Assembly: GCF_052180215.1 (NCBI RefSeq)
Contig: NZ_CP197471.1
Location: 220,001-284,000, forward strand
Direction of reading: 5' to 3'
Length of the DNA stretch: 64,000 nucleotides
Origin: Pseudoneobacillus sp052180215
GTDB lineage: Bacteria; Bacillota; Bacilli; Bacillales; Cytobacillaceae
Below, one piece after another: positions 52,333 through 60,999 of the stretch. The position numbers and the translations under genes are program-made. Each line of letters starts with the position of its first letter. Position 1 is the stretch's first letter. The notes under the pieces were generated by a model. The model saw only the letters and a program-made list of their open reading frames with translations, was not told where the DNA came from and searched no databases.

Positions 52333-53238
52333 ATGTCCGAAGCTTGGTCTCCTGAAGTCGCAGTAACAGTTAATGAAGCTAAAAGGTTATTAGAAGAGCA
52401 ATTCCCTCAGTTAAAACCTGTCACGGTAAAAGAATTGGGTAAGGGGTTTGACAATACCGTTTTTAAAGTAAATGAAAAGTATGTATTTCGTTTCCCTAGA
52501 AAAGAAATCGCCATTGAACTTTTAATGACTGAAAGTAAATTGCTTCCGCTATTAGTTCAAGATTTACCTATTGATATACCAGAACCCATCTTCTTTGGCA
52601 AAGCAAGCAGTACCTATAAATGGCCGTTTACAGGTTATCGAATCGTAAATGGGGAATCGCCAGGTGAAATGACGAATGATGTGCGTGAAAAGTCTGCTGA
52701 ATTATTGGGGGGATTTTTGAAAAAATTGCATCAGTTTCCTGTTGGAAAAGCAAAGGAAGTTGGGGTTCCGCCTGACCGGTTAGAACGAACCAATATAGGC
52801 AAACGAAAAAGTAGATTAATTGAGAATGTGAAAAAAGCCGTTGAGCATCAACTAATCGATGACGCTCAAACGGCCCTTGAATGGATAGATTCTTTAGAAG
52901 AAGTTGAGCTAGATACACGGTTAACTCTTGTCCATGGGGATTGTCATATTCGAAATATTTTAGTTGATGACCATGGAGTCATTTCCGGGATTATTGACTG
53001 GGGTGATACTCATATTGGCCATCCTGCGATTGATATATCTATTGTTTACAGTTTTTTACCGCCAAGTGGCAGGGAGAAATTTTTCCAAATATATGGAGAA
53101 GTGTCGGATGCAACGAAGGTTGGAGCAAGATTCTTCGCTTTGTATGTTTCGGTTCTGCTTGCCCTTTACGGTCATGATTTGGGTGATGAACGATTAGTAG
53201 CAAGTGCGAAGGAAAGCATCAAACTTTCATTGAGTTAA
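52333..53238 (+). CDS. APH family phosphotransferase
   Basis: 301 residues with the aminoglycoside phosphotransferase/choline kinase fold. The nucleotide Lys/Arg region is FKVNEKYVFRFPRKE near 46-60. The catalytic motif is VHGDCHIRNILVDD near 198 and the metal-binding motif IIDWGDTHIGHP near 218. The family phosphorylates antibiotics or small metabolites such as methylthioribose or choline; the target here cannot be read. GGGAGGAGG precedes ATG 52333. It lies 23 bases after the PLP enzyme gene, probably the same transcript. Confidence 0.9.
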   Translation: MSEAWSPEVAVTVNEAKRLLEEQFPQLKPVTVKELGKGFDNTVFKVNEKYVFRFPRKEIAIELLMTESKLLPLLVQDLPIDIPEPIFFGKASSTYKWPFTGYRIVNGESPGEMTNDVREKSAELLGGFLKKLHQFPVGKAKEVGVPPDRLERTNIGKRKSRLIENVKKAVEHQLIDDAQTALEWIDSLEEVELDTRLTLVHGDCHIRNILVDDHGVISGIIDWGDTHIGHPAIDISIVYSFLPPSGREKFFQIYGEVSDATKVGARFFALYVSVLLALYGHDLGDERLVASAKESIKLSLS

Positions 53239-53376
53239 ATCAGTGTCTTCCGGCAAAGGATCAATTCGAGTTGAATCTTCCGTAGGTAAAGCATTTCTTA
53301 ATGCATACACAAATATTCCGCCAAAAAAACCTAAACAAATGATAAACCCAATTGTTGTAATCCACCACATAGACAT
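53227..53376 (-). CDS. Small 49-residue single-span membrane protein
   Basis: ATG 53376 on the minus strand follows AAAGGAGGGG. The product begins MSMWWITTIGFIICLGFFGG, one membrane span, then an acidic tail (LPTEDSTRIDPLPEDTD). Its stop overlaps the 3-prime end of the APH gene by 12 bases, tail to tail. Ribosome site and composition support a real gene. I do not recognise it. Confidence 0.75.
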   Translation of the reverse strand: MSMWWITTIGFIICLGFFGGIFVYALRNALPTEDSTRIDPLPEDTDLTQ

Positions 53377-53381
53377 AAAAA

Positions 53382-53421
53382 CCCCTCCTTTCTAAAAGAT
53401 ATGCAAGGAGGGATTTTTTTT
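53382..53421 (+). terminator. Terminator after the APH gene
   Basis: CCCCTCCTT pairs with AAGGAGGG, then eight Ts. The left arm is the complement of the small gene's ribosome site. Confidence 0.65.
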
Positions 53422-53532
53422 GCTTATTAACATGGTAAATATGTAAAAAGGATTTTTGTTTGAAAAATAATAGAATTGGGTCCATTTCGTCACAATAATA
53501 ATAAAATCTAAGGAAATGAAGGGTAAAGATGG

Positions 53533-54270
53533 ATGCGTAAAACGATTTTATTATTCATGATGATGTTATGGTGGGGGCTTCCTACTCAAGCATATGGTAG
53601 ACAAGTCGTACCGATTTTAGTTTATCATTCCATCGATGAGTTTAAAGGACATGGTTCAAAGGAGTTGTATGTAACACCAGAGAATTTTGAAAAACAAATG
53701 CAATTTTTAAAAAAGAATGGTTTTACCTTACTGACATTTGAACGCTGGAAAGATATAAGCAAGGTGAAAAAACCAATCTTTATTACCTTAGATGATGGTT
53801 ATAAAAATAATCAGAATGCGTTTGTTGTGTTCCAAAAATTGAAGGATGACCAGTTTCAACCAGTTGCAACGATGTTTGTGATATCCAATTTTATCGGTCA
53901 ACCTAATCGATTAACGAATGAGGACTTAAAAAAGATGTCAGATTCAGGGTTCTTTTCGATTCAATCACATACGGCAACTCACCCGGATTTAACCAAAATC
54001 CAAAATGCCGATTATGAACTGAATACCTCAAAGATTAAGATCGAGAACATCACGGGTAAAGCAGTCATTGCGTTATCCTACCCTTTTGGGAATTTTAATA
54101 AACAAGTAGTCAATGAGACGAAAAAATATTACCTTTTTGGATTAACAACGACACCAGGGCCATATGTTGAAAGAGGAGTGGCAGACGATCTTTTTGTTTT
54201 GCCAAGAACATACGTTAAATACTCAACGACCATGGAGGATTTTGCAAGGATTGTAAGAGGGGGAAAATAA
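53533..54270 (+). CDS. Secreted polysaccharide deacetylase (CE4)
   Basis: 245 residues. A signal peptide covers the first 20 residues (KTILLFMMMLWWGLPTQAYG). The CE4 domain contains VVPILVYHSIDE, the catalytic TLDDGYKNN near 98 and the metal-binding HTATHPDLTK near 151, then SYPFGNFNK. It removes acyl groups from peptidoglycan or a surface polysaccharide outside the membrane. It is transcribed alone. Confidence 0.9.
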   Translation: MRKTILLFMMMLWWGLPTQAYGRQVVPILVYHSIDEFKGHGSKELYVTPENFEKQMQFLKKNGFTLLTFERWKDISKVKKPIFITLDDGYKNNQNAFVVFQKLKDDQFQPVATMFVISNFIGQPNRLTNEDLKKMSDSGFFSIQSHTATHPDLTKIQNADYELNTSKIKIENITGKAVIALSYPFGNFNKQVVNETKKYYLFGLTTTPGPYVERGVADDLFVLPRTYVKYSTTMEDFARIVRGGK

Positions 54271-54389
54271 GAAAGGCTCTTTTCTGAAACTTTGTTGCTT
54301 TTTATAACTATTAAATAGGCATTTCACCATATAGGGTGTAAACTCTTATGATAATTAAGAAAAGAGCTGAGCACATATGAAGAGAGCCT

Positions 54390-54419
54390 GTAAAAATCCG
54401 GCTTTAGGGATTTTTACAA
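54390..54419. other. Strong hairpin of unknown role
   Basis: TGTAAAAATCC pairs with GGATTTTTACA around about eight bases. It could end the deacetylase transcript, but it lies 120 bases past the stop. Confidence 0.5.
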
Positions 54420-54450
54420 AAACCACAATCTATAAGAAAACAGCTTAAGA

Positions 54451-54485
54451 AAAAGAGGTCATCCCTAAGGGTTAGACCTCTTTTG
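54451..54485 (-). terminator. Terminator of the DUF1360 gene
   Basis: AAAAGAGGTC pairs with GACCTCTTTT. On the minus strand it ends in a T-run, and its first arm overlaps the final codons. Confidence 0.8.
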
Positions 54486-54852
54486 ATTTTTTCGTATAAT
54501 AACTAACCTTTTTAATATTCACACCAACAAATGTTTCTATAATACATTGTCCACCAGCTATGGATAAAATGAGGACGACAACGGATGTAATCTTCGGTAT
54601 AAGCAGATACCCGCCTCCAATAAGGATGGCACTCCAAACACCGGCACACCAATAGCAATTTAACAAATAGCCGAACATATTTTTAGGAACATCCTTGATT
54701 TCCGTACCGTTTGCCGATTGAATTTCTTTTTTTTCCATAAAAGGTTTACGCAAGAACTCGGTAATCTTGTCAAAAACAATAAGATGAGTTAATCGATAGC
54801 TAGCTAAGATTAGCATTAAATAGGTCATCCAAGACAGCTCGAACATGAACAA
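54472..54852 (-). CDS. DUF1360 family membrane protein
   Basis: 126 residues, with spans at about 6-22, 70-88 and 92-112. The family pattern is LASYRLTHLIVFDKITEFLR near 16-35 and LNCYWCAGVWSAI near 63-75. In several Bacillus the family is linked with sporulation or membrane proteins; its function is unknown. AGGAG precedes the start. Single-gene unit. Confidence 0.87.
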   Translation of the reverse strand: MFMFELSWMTYLMLILASYRLTHLIVFDKITEFLRKPFMEKKEIQSANGTEIKDVPKNMFGYLLNCYWCAGVWSAILIGGGYLLIPKITSVVVLILSIAGGQCIIETFVGVNIKKVSYYTKKSKEV

Positions 54853-54916
54853 AACTCCTGACTAATTCTGCAATGTATGTTAGTAGGGTTTACTCATTTC
54901 CGCGAAATATGCAGTC

Positions 54917-55864
54917 TTAATAACCTAATTCCTTCAACACTTCTAGCAGCAAATCAGGGCGATTTGTCATAATTCCATTTGCACCATTTTCTAATAAGGT
55001 TCTCATTGTCACTTTATCATCGATGGTCCAATATTGGACATTTACGTTTCTTCGTTTTGCTTCCTTTATGACACTAGGGGTTGAAAGATTAAATATACTG
55101 GCTTCAGTAGGAATTTGAAAAGCATCTGCCTTTGGTTGATATAAATTGGCTAAAAAGAATTTCTTTAGAATGATAAATTTCCGGATTTCCGATTCACCTG
55201 CTGCTATGGCTACTTTTCCATTGGAAATCTTGTTAAATTGATCGACAATTTTTTGGTCAAAGGAAGCGACGATGACTTGGTCCTCTTTATGATATTCATA
55301 AATTAAATTCCAAAGCTTTTCGGCCATTTCATGAATTCGTTCAGGGGGATTATCATCCTTAATTTCGATAACCATTTTCATATTAGGAAAAGCTTGAAAA
55401 AGCTCCTCTACTTCAGGGATGTATGCACCTTTACCACGATAGGAAAATTGACCATTTAAATCCTTAAAATGATAACCGGCATCAAGGTTTTGAATTTCCG
55501 CAAGGGACATCTCCGAGACTAAACCTTTACCATTTGTGGTACGGTCCACACTTGGGTCATGAATGGTCACTAATTTCCCATCTTTCGTAATGTGAATATC
55601 TGTTTCTAGAACATCAACACCTAAGTCTACAGCTTGCTGAAAAGCCATCATGGTATTAGAGGGAGCTAATAATTCCCCGCCTTGATGGGCGATGACTAGT
55701 GGACGGTCAGAAGTAAAGAAAGGATGATTGGGTCTTTTTTCTACTGGACCAAAGTTTAATAAAAAATAAAGAACAAGAATGGAAATGAGGGCTAAAAGAC
55801 TCCACTTCTTTAGCCGTCTTTTTCGAGAAAGTGGACGATTTAACTCGACATTAGCTTGATTCAT
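54917..55864 (-). CDS. Membrane-anchored glycerophosphodiester phosphodiesterase
   Basis: 315 residues from ATG 55864, GGAGGA upstream. One N-terminal span (WSLLALISILVLYFLL) with basic residues before it. The GDPD domain follows: LVIAHQGGELLAPSNTMMAF, then DVLETDIHITKDGKLVTIHD (Glu, Asp and His ligands). A late WTIDDKVTMRTLLENGANGI is typical. It hydrolyses glycerophosphodiesters, including teichoic acid or phospholipid products, outside the membrane (orientation inferred). Confidence 0.92.
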   Translation of the reverse strand: MNQANVELNRPLSRKRRLKKWSLLALISILVLYFLLNFGPVEKRPNHPFFTSDRPLVIAHQGGELLAPSNTMMAFQQAVDLGVDVLETDIHITKDGKLVTIHDPSVDRTTNGKGLVSEMSLAEIQNLDAGYHFKDLNGQFSYRGKGAYIPEVEELFQAFPNMKMVIEIKDDNPPERIHEMAEKLWNLIYEYHKEDQVIVASFDQKIVDQFNKISNGKVAIAAGESEIRKFIILKKFFLANLYQPKADAFQIPTEASIFNLSTPSVIKEAKRRNVNVQYWTIDDKVTMRTLLENGANGIMTNRPDLLLEVLKELGY

Positions 55865-55965
55865 CGTTTTTCCTCCGCGCATTTTTTATATATATTATAA
55901 CTTCATTAAATATTTTCGTATATTTTATTTTAGAACTCCAAACCATATATTTGGAGGTGTGCGAA

Positions 55966-56583
55966 ATGTTTAAAAAACACATATGGATTGTATTCGCATT
56001 AATGGTTTCATTGTTTACTGTACCGAGTATTTCACATGCACAACAAACTTACACTGTGCAGCCTGGTGATTCACTTTGGAAAATAGCGGTTCGCTACCAA
56101 GTAGGGATTTCTGAATTAATTGCAGCGAACAAACAATTTCCAAATCCAAATTTGATTTATCCAGGGCAAAAGGTTAATATCCCAAACTTTGATGCGGTTA
56201 AGAGTATCGAAAATCAAGTGATTCAACTAACGAATCAGGAACGTGCAAAAAATGGGTTAAGACCACTGGCAGCTAATTGGGAATTATCCCGGGTTGCTCG
56301 TTATAAATCAAATGATATGAGAGACAAAGGGTATTTCTCACATACGAGCCCAACCTATGGATCTCCATTTACGATGATGAAAAACTTTGGAATTTCTTAT
56401 ATTAGTGCAGGTGAGAACATTGCTGCCGGTCAAAGAACGGCGCAGGAAGTAGTTAATTCATGGATGAATAGTCCAGGTCATCGTGCCAATATTCTAAGTG
56501 CTAAATTTACTCAAATTGGAGTAGGTTACTCAAGTGGTGGTTCATACGGAACCTACTGGACACAAATGTTTATACAAAAATAA
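55966..56583 (+). CDS. Secreted LysM-CAP (SCP/YkwD-like) protein
   Basis: 205 residues. A signal peptide of about 25 residues ends SISHA-QQ. A LysM domain (YTVQPGDSLWKIAVRYQVGI then YPGQKVNIP) binds peptidoglycan, residues about 28-72. The CAP domain covers 85-205: LTNQERAKNGLRPL, GYFSHTSP, GENIAAGQ, SWMNSPGHRANIL. The family is widespread in spore formers; activity is unclear. ATG 55966 follows GGAGGTG; in-frame TTG 55951 is inside that region. Confidence 0.92.
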   Translation: MFKKHIWIVFALMVSLFTVPSISHAQQTYTVQPGDSLWKIAVRYQVGISELIAANKQFPNPNLIYPGQKVNIPNFDAVKSIENQVIQLTNQERAKNGLRPLAANWELSRVARYKSNDMRDKGYFSHTSPTYGSPFTMMKNFGISYISAGENIAAGQRTAQEVVNSWMNSPGHRANILSAKFTQIGVGYSSGGSYGTYWTQMFIQK

Positions 56584-56595
56584 AATCATCGATTT

Positions 56596-56652
56596 ACTTT
56601 AACAAATTAACGCGCCGGGGGTCAGACCCCCGGCGCGTTAATTTGTTAAAGT
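56596..56652. repeat. Dispersed palindrome, copy 6
   Basis: 57 bases. ACTTTAACAAATTAACGCGCC pairs fully with its complement around GGGGGTCAGACCCCC. The AAATT/AATTT change on both arms relative to copies 4 and 5 keeps pairing. Confidence 0.93.
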
Positions 56653-56768
56653 GGCTAAGCGGCCTACCTATGTCTACGCCTCAAGTCCTATTTGAAAATA
56701 CCGCTCTGGCTCGTTATAGGAAATTTTTAAAATAGGTAAGATGAATACATAGAAAGGAGGAAGTGAAA

Positions 56769-57113
56769 ATGAAAAAATTCGGTTTATTAGTCGCAGGTGG
56801 GATTGCGGCAATGGTTCTTCTTTCAACCATCGGTCCAATGGTAGGTCTTGCCGTCAGCTTGCTCGTTCTGTATTTCGTTTTCAAAAAATTCCTAAAGGCG
56901 GAATCTACTATGAAGAAGGTTGGTTGGTCCCTACTTGGGTTAGTTGCTTTAATCATCGTCGCTCATAATGTACCCGCTATTTTAGGAGTAGTCGCGGCAT
57001 ATGTTCTTTACATCGTTTATAAAAAATGGAATCAAGCCAAAACCGTTATTGTGAAAGAAAGCAATGATCCATTTGTTAACTTTGAAAATCAATGGAATGA
57101 AATTAAACATTAA
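56769..57113 (+). CDS. LiaI-like small membrane protein
   Basis: 114 residues with three or four spans (LLVAGGIAAMVLLSTIGPMV, VSLLVLYFVFKKFLK, VALIIVAHNVPAILGVVAAY). The cytoplasmic tail is acidic. It precedes the PspA gene by 23 bases, as in lia-like operons, where LiaI recruits the phage-shock-like protein to the membrane. ATG 56769 has AAAGGAGG nine bases upstream; GTG 56763 is the alternative. No LiaR box was identified upstream. Confidence 0.75.
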   Translation: MKKFGLLVAGGIAAMVLLSTIGPMVGLAVSLLVLYFVFKKFLKAESTMKKVGWSLLGLVALIIVAHNVPAILGVVAAYVLYIVYKKWNQAKTVIVKESNDPFVNFENQWNEIKH

Positions 57114-57136
57114 TAATTTAAAGGAGAGATTTTATT

Positions 57137-57784
57137 ATGGCAAACTTATTTACTAGAATTAAGGATATGATTGAAGCAGATTTACACCAAGCAATGGACC
57201 AAAAAGAAAAGCAAAACCCAATTGCGTTATTAAATCAATATTTACGTCAGAGCGAGCAAGAAACAGAAAAGGTTCGCAAGCTATTAGAACGTCAATACAC
57301 ATTAAAAGATGAGTTCACTCGTGAATTGAAATTCGCGAAGGAAATGGCTAATAAGCGTCAAAATCAAGCTGAAATCGCCCAAAATGCTGGGGAAATGACA
57401 TTATATGAATTTGCAGCTAGTGAACACGTACAGTATGCGGAAAGAACATCTCGTTTAGAAAATTCTCTGCAAATGGTCCAAAGTCAGTTAAATGAATTAG
57501 AAAAGAAATACGAAGAAATGAAGCATAAATTGAAAGATATGCACATCCGCCGTATGGAATTAATGGGGAGAGAAAATGTCACTCGTGCAAACCACCGTAT
57601 GAATCAAGTGCTAGATTCAAATCAATTCTCAGATCGTGCTTTCTCAAAATTTCAGGAAATTGAAAACTACTTAGATCGCTTAGAACATCAAGTGAATAGC
57701 TCCTATTACCCCAGCACAATTGATGCGAAAATTGCTCAATTAGAAAAAGAAATGAAAGTTGAACAAACTCATTCTATTTCATAG
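57137..57784 (+). CDS. liaH: PspA/IM30 family protein (LiaH-like)
   Basis: 215 residues, long helical hairpins throughout. FTRIKDMIEADLHQAMDQKE at the start is the membrane-binding amphipathic helix. Then a coiled-coil from about 30 to 150 and a C-terminal segment (SKFQEIENYLDRLEHQVNSS). The family assembles rings on stressed membranes. It forms one transcript with the LiaI-like gene, closed by a terminator. Confidence 0.88.
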   Translation: MANLFTRIKDMIEADLHQAMDQKEKQNPIALLNQYLRQSEQETEKVRKLLERQYTLKDEFTRELKFAKEMANKRQNQAEIAQNAGEMTLYEFAASEHVQYAERTSRLENSLQMVQSQLNELEKKYEEMKHKLKDMHIRRMELMGRENVTRANHRMNQVLDSNQFSDRAFSKFQEIENYLDRLEHQVNSSYYPSTIDAKIAQLEKEMKVEQTHSIS

Positions 57785-57802
57785 GTAAAACATGGTATTC
57801 TA

Positions 57803-57836
57803 AAAAGGCGTAGGTAAAAAGTCTACGCCTTTTGAT
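57803..57836 (+). terminator. Terminator between liaH and liaF
   Basis: AAAAGGCGTAG pairs with CTACGCCTTTT across nine bases. Confidence 0.88.
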
Positions 57837-57892
57837 ACTATTAGTCTTATTTTAATATATATTTTGGAAGTAGAAGGAGAGGGGATAAGTGG

Positions 57893-58627
57893 ATGTTTAA
57901 GAAGACAAAAAGTGACTATATCAGTTGGATGATGATTATTGGTGCAGTCATCCTCTTATTGGAAGTAACCTTTTTCAATAATGGCCTTATATTCTCTCTT
58001 TTTATTTCCAGTGCGATGGTTTATCTTGGGAGAAAGGCAATGCCTCAAAAGTTTGGTAAGTTCCTGTTTTGGGGCGGTATTATTATTTTTTCAGCAAGTG
58101 TTTTTCATATGATAACCTTCCGTTTTCTCTTACTGGCTATTTTAATCCATTTTGTGATTCAGTTTGCTGGCTCCAAGAGGAACCCAAAGGTGTATAGTCC
58201 TGTGGTGAAGATGGAAGAAGAACCTAAGCCATCTGAACAAATTATCAGTCGGAAACCTCTATTTGGTAATATGTTTTTTGGCCAGCAAAGAACGCCGGAC
58301 CATGTATATGAATGGAATGATATTAATATTCAAACAGGTGTTGGTGATTCTGTAATAGATTTAAGCTATACCGTATTACCTAAAGGGGAAACAGTCATTT
58401 TTATTCGTAATTTCATTGGAAATGTGCAAATTTATGTACCATATGATTATGAGGTATCGATCCATCATTCGGTATTAATGGGATCTACAACTGTTTTTGA
58501 ACATCAAGAATCAAAAATGTTTAACCAAGTTTTTCATTTGCAAACTCCTGTATATGAAAAAGCAGAGCAAAAAGTCAAAATTTTAACTTCTGTATTTTTT
58601 GGAGATATTGAGGTGAAGAGAATATGA
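57893..58627 (+). CDS. liaF: LiaF-like membrane protein
   Basis: 244 residues. Four N-terminal spans at about 15-98, then a linker and a C-terminal beta-rich DUF2154-type domain (VGDSVIDLSYTVLPKGETVI, then FIGNVQIYVPYDYEVSIHHS). LiaF inhibits the LiaS kinase in known systems. Its TGA overlaps the start of liaS (ATGA). Confidence 0.88.
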   Translation: MFKKTKSDYISWMMIIGAVILLLEVTFFNNGLIFSLFISSAMVYLGRKAMPQKFGKFLFWGGIIIFSASVFHMITFRFLLLAILIHFVIQFAGSKRNPKVYSPVVKMEEEPKPSEQIISRKPLFGNMFFGQQRTPDHVYEWNDINIQTGVGDSVIDLSYTVLPKGETVIFIRNFIGNVQIYVPYDYEVSIHHSVLMGSTTVFEHQESKMFNQVFHLQTPVYEKAEQKVKILTSVFFGDIEVKRI

Positions 58628-59667
58628 GTACACTTCAAAGACAAGTACTATGGGGTGTTAGTTTTTCCATTCTCTTAATGGCTATGTTATTTGCGGCCTT
58701 TTTCTTCGTATTTCCATTGACAGATTGGTGGGAACTGTGGGAACGCACGATATTTGATATTCCCTTTCTATTATTTTTTCCCGCCGTTAGCATTGGACTT
58801 GGAATCATCTTTGGATTTTTAATGGGTTCTTTTTGGAGAAAAAATTTATTGTCCATTGATAAACTACTCCATCAATTAGAAGAGGGAGCAGCAGTTGAAA
58901 TAGTTAACCCGAATGTTTGTGAAGAAATAAATACGGTTTATAAAAGAATCGAGAGAATCCATAAACAAATAACGGAAAAAGCAAAGGTTTCTCAAAGAAT
59001 GGTAACAGAAAAAGTGGAGGACCAAGAGCAACGAATTCAAGAAATTATCTCCCAAGAGCGGAACCGGTTAGCTCGCGAACTGCATGACTCTGTCAGTCAA
59101 CAGCTATTTGCCGCTTCCATGTTAATGTCTGCGATTAATGAAACGAAGGCAAATTCCGATGATCGTGAAACAAAGCAGCTCAAGATGGTGGAGGAAATGA
59201 TTCATCAATCTCAATTAGAGATGAGGGCTCTGTTATTACATTTACGTCCAGTAGCCTTAAAGGGAAAATCCCTGCAGGAAGGGATTGCAGAGCTGCTAAT
59301 TGAATTATCGCAAAAGGTTACCATGGAAATTCAATGGAAGGTAGAAGATATTTCACTAGATAAAGGGATCGAGGATCATCTTTTCCGTATTTTACAAGAA
59401 TCTGTATCCAATACTCTGCGTCACTCCAAAGCAAATAAATTAGAGGTTCTGTTAATAAAAAGAGATGATCTAGTTATTATGAGGGTCGTGGACGATGGGG
59501 TAGGATTTGAAATAGACGGAGATAAGGCCGGCTCTTACGGAATGCAAAATATGCATGAGAGAGCGGTAGAGGTTGGCGGTACATTAAAGGTTGTAAGTAT
59601 AAAGGATAAAGGAACAAGATTAGAGGTAAAAGTTCCAATAACAAATAAGGGTGAAGACGATGATTAG
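58624..59667 (+). CDS. liaS: LiaS-like NarL-family sensor histidine kinase
   Basis: 347 residues. Two spans (about 8-30 and 48-70) with a short outside loop, as in intramembrane-sensing kinases. A HAMP-like coiled region follows. The H-box is LARELHDSVSQQL, H154, and the ATPase domain includes LQESVSNTLRHSKAN, DDGVGFEID and YGMQNMHERA. It senses envelope stress with LiaF. Overlaps liaF by four bases and liaR by eight. Confidence 0.9.
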   Translation: MSTLQRQVLWGVSFSILLMAMLFAAFFFVFPLTDWWELWERTIFDIPFLLFFPAVSIGLGIIFGFLMGSFWRKNLLSIDKLLHQLEEGAAVEIVNPNVCEEINTVYKRIERIHKQITEKAKVSQRMVTEKVEDQEQRIQEIISQERNRLARELHDSVSQQLFAASMLMSAINETKANSDDRETKQLKMVEEMIHQSQLEMRALLLHLRPVALKGKSLQEGIAELLIELSQKVTMEIQWKVEDISLDKGIEDHLFRILQESVSNTLRHSKANKLEVLLIKRDDLVIMRVVDDGVGFEIDGDKAGSYGMQNMHERAVEVGGTLKVVSIKDKGTRLEVKVPITNKGEDDD

Positions 59668-60292
59668 AGTTTTGTTTGTGGATGATCACGAAATGGTTCG
59701 AATTGGAGTTTCTTCCTATCTTTCTGCCCAGCCTGATATTGAGGTAGTAGGAGAGGCGGATAATGGTAAACGAGGGGTAGAATTGGCATTAGAACTTCGT
59801 CCGGACATCATCTTAATGGACCTGGTGATGAAGGAAATGGATGGGATTGAAGCAACAAGACAAATTATTCTACAATGGCCAGAAGCAAAGGTAATCATCG
59901 TAACGAGCTTCTTAGATGATGAAAAAGTTTATCCCGCTTTAGAAGCTGGGGCGACTAGTTATATGTTAAAAACGTCAAAGGCAGGGGAGATTGCCAACGC
60001 AGTGAGGGCTACATACCACGGTCAATCTGTATTAGAGCCAGAGGTTACTGGGAAAATGATGTTAAAGATGCGCCAAAAGACTACGCACCTACCACATGAA
60101 GAATTAACAAGTCGCGAGTTGGAAATTCTGCTATTAATGGCAGAAGGAAAAACAAACCAAGAAATTGCAGATGAACTATTCATTGCATTAAAAACAGTCA
60201 AAACTCATGTTAGTAATATCTTAAGTAAACTCCAAGTTCAAGATCGGACCCAAGCTGTCATTTATGCATTCAAGCATTCATTAGTACAATAA
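59660..60292 (+). CDS. liaR: LiaR-like NarL-family response regulator
   Basis: 210 residues from ATG 59660, with AAGGGTGAAG upstream; GTG 59651 is in that site. Receiver with D8, D9 and D54 (ILMDLVMKEMDG), and LuxR-type helix-turn-helix from about 146 (LTSRELEILLLMAEGKTNQE). Completes the liaFSR set. It should activate the LiaI-like/liaH transcript. Confidence 0.92.
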   Translation: MIRVLFVDDHEMVRIGVSSYLSAQPDIEVVGEADNGKRGVELALELRPDIILMDLVMKEMDGIEATRQIILQWPEAKVIIVTSFLDDEKVYPALEAGATSYMLKTSKAGEIANAVRATYHGQSVLEPEVTGKMMLKMRQKTTHLPHEELTSRELEILLLMAEGKTNQEIADELFIALKTVKTHVSNILSKLQVQDRTQAVIYAFKHSLVQ

Positions 60293-60296
60293 AACA

Positions 60297-60336
60297 AAAA
60301 AGCACCGTGGATTGAATGGATATCCACGGCGCTTTA
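60297..60336 (+). terminator. Terminator after liaR
   Basis: AAAGCACCGTGGAT pairs with ATCCACGGCGCTTT with one bulge. It is fused to the start of palindrome copy 7. Confidence 0.65.
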
Positions 60337-60385
60337 GCATATTAACGCGCCGGGGGTCAGACCCCCGGTGCGTTAATGCGTTAAA
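60332..60385. repeat. Dispersed palindrome, copy 7
   Basis: Core GGGGGTCAGACCCCC with arms CTTTAGCATATTAACGCGCC and GGTGCGTTAATGCGTTAAA, three mismatches. The right arm includes the stop of the minus-strand gene at 60381-60833. Confidence 0.88.
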
Positions 60386-60833
60386 ATGGTTTTAGTGACA
60401 TTAGGATGATTAGTAGAACAGCGGATGTATGGAGAATGGTGTTGTATGGTTTTAATTCTAAATTAATTTTGGAGAATTCCTTCGGTAGGTCATCCCCATT
60501 ATGAGCATGGATAATTTCCTCCATCTTTTTAACTTTCTTCGGCATAATCCCAGCAACAACAAATTGGACAGCTAAATAAATAACAATTGAAAGGATATAC
60601 CAGCCTTTAGTGAAGAGTGCAGTATTTAAGGCACCAAGGATAAGTCCTGTTAATAAAAGCGCAATACTTCCGATTTTAACAACCTTTTCAATCTTTTGGT
60701 TTAAAGATAAAGAGTACCTTGCTTGTTCCGTTGTTTTTGCATGCTTTAGCACAATCGGCATCGCAAAGCTAGCCCCTAGTCCTGTTACGGCCGCCACAAC
60801 ATGGATAAGCACAATAAGTCCGTAAATAGTCAT
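60381..60833 (-). CDS. DUF2269-like integral membrane protein
   Basis: 150 residues with four spans at about 5-27, 50-68, 75-97 and 128-148. The start IVLIHVVAAVTGLGASFAMP matches the DUF2269-like group. Function unknown. AGGAGG precedes the start. The TAA stop lies in palindrome copy 7. Confidence 0.85.
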   Translation of the reverse strand: MTIYGLIVLIHVVAAVTGLGASFAMPIVLKHAKTTEQARYSLSLNQKIEKVVKIGSIALLLTGLILGALNTALFTKGWYILSIVIYLAVQFVVAGIMPKKVKKMEEIIHAHNGDDLPKEFSKINLELKPYNTILHTSAVLLIILMSLKPF

Positions 60834-60952
60834 AAATCAACCTCCTAAAAATAGTTCAATAGTATTATATATTATTATAAAGGAAGGTTATTACTATTAA
60901 TATAGTGTTTACCAAAGTTGGATATTTTTTGAGGTTAGATTTACATAAAAGA

Positions 60953-60995
60953 AAAAGCTACCGTAAGTAAACATAAGTTTTTACGGTAGCTAAAG
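60953..60995 (-). terminator. Terminator of the 92-residue gene
   Basis: AGCTACCGTAA pairs with TTACGGTAGCT around about 14 bases; the minus-strand T-run follows. Confidence 0.88.
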
Positions 60996-60999
60996 TTAT

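Noticed and set aside
54377..54448. 23-codon ORF on the plus strand between the deacetylase and DUF1360 genes
   Set aside because: No credible Shine-Dalgarno, and it covers a hairpin.
19222..60385. Palindromes as ordinary intrinsic terminators
   Set aside because: No T-tract follows any copy, several sit next to separate good terminators, and arms are longer than needed.
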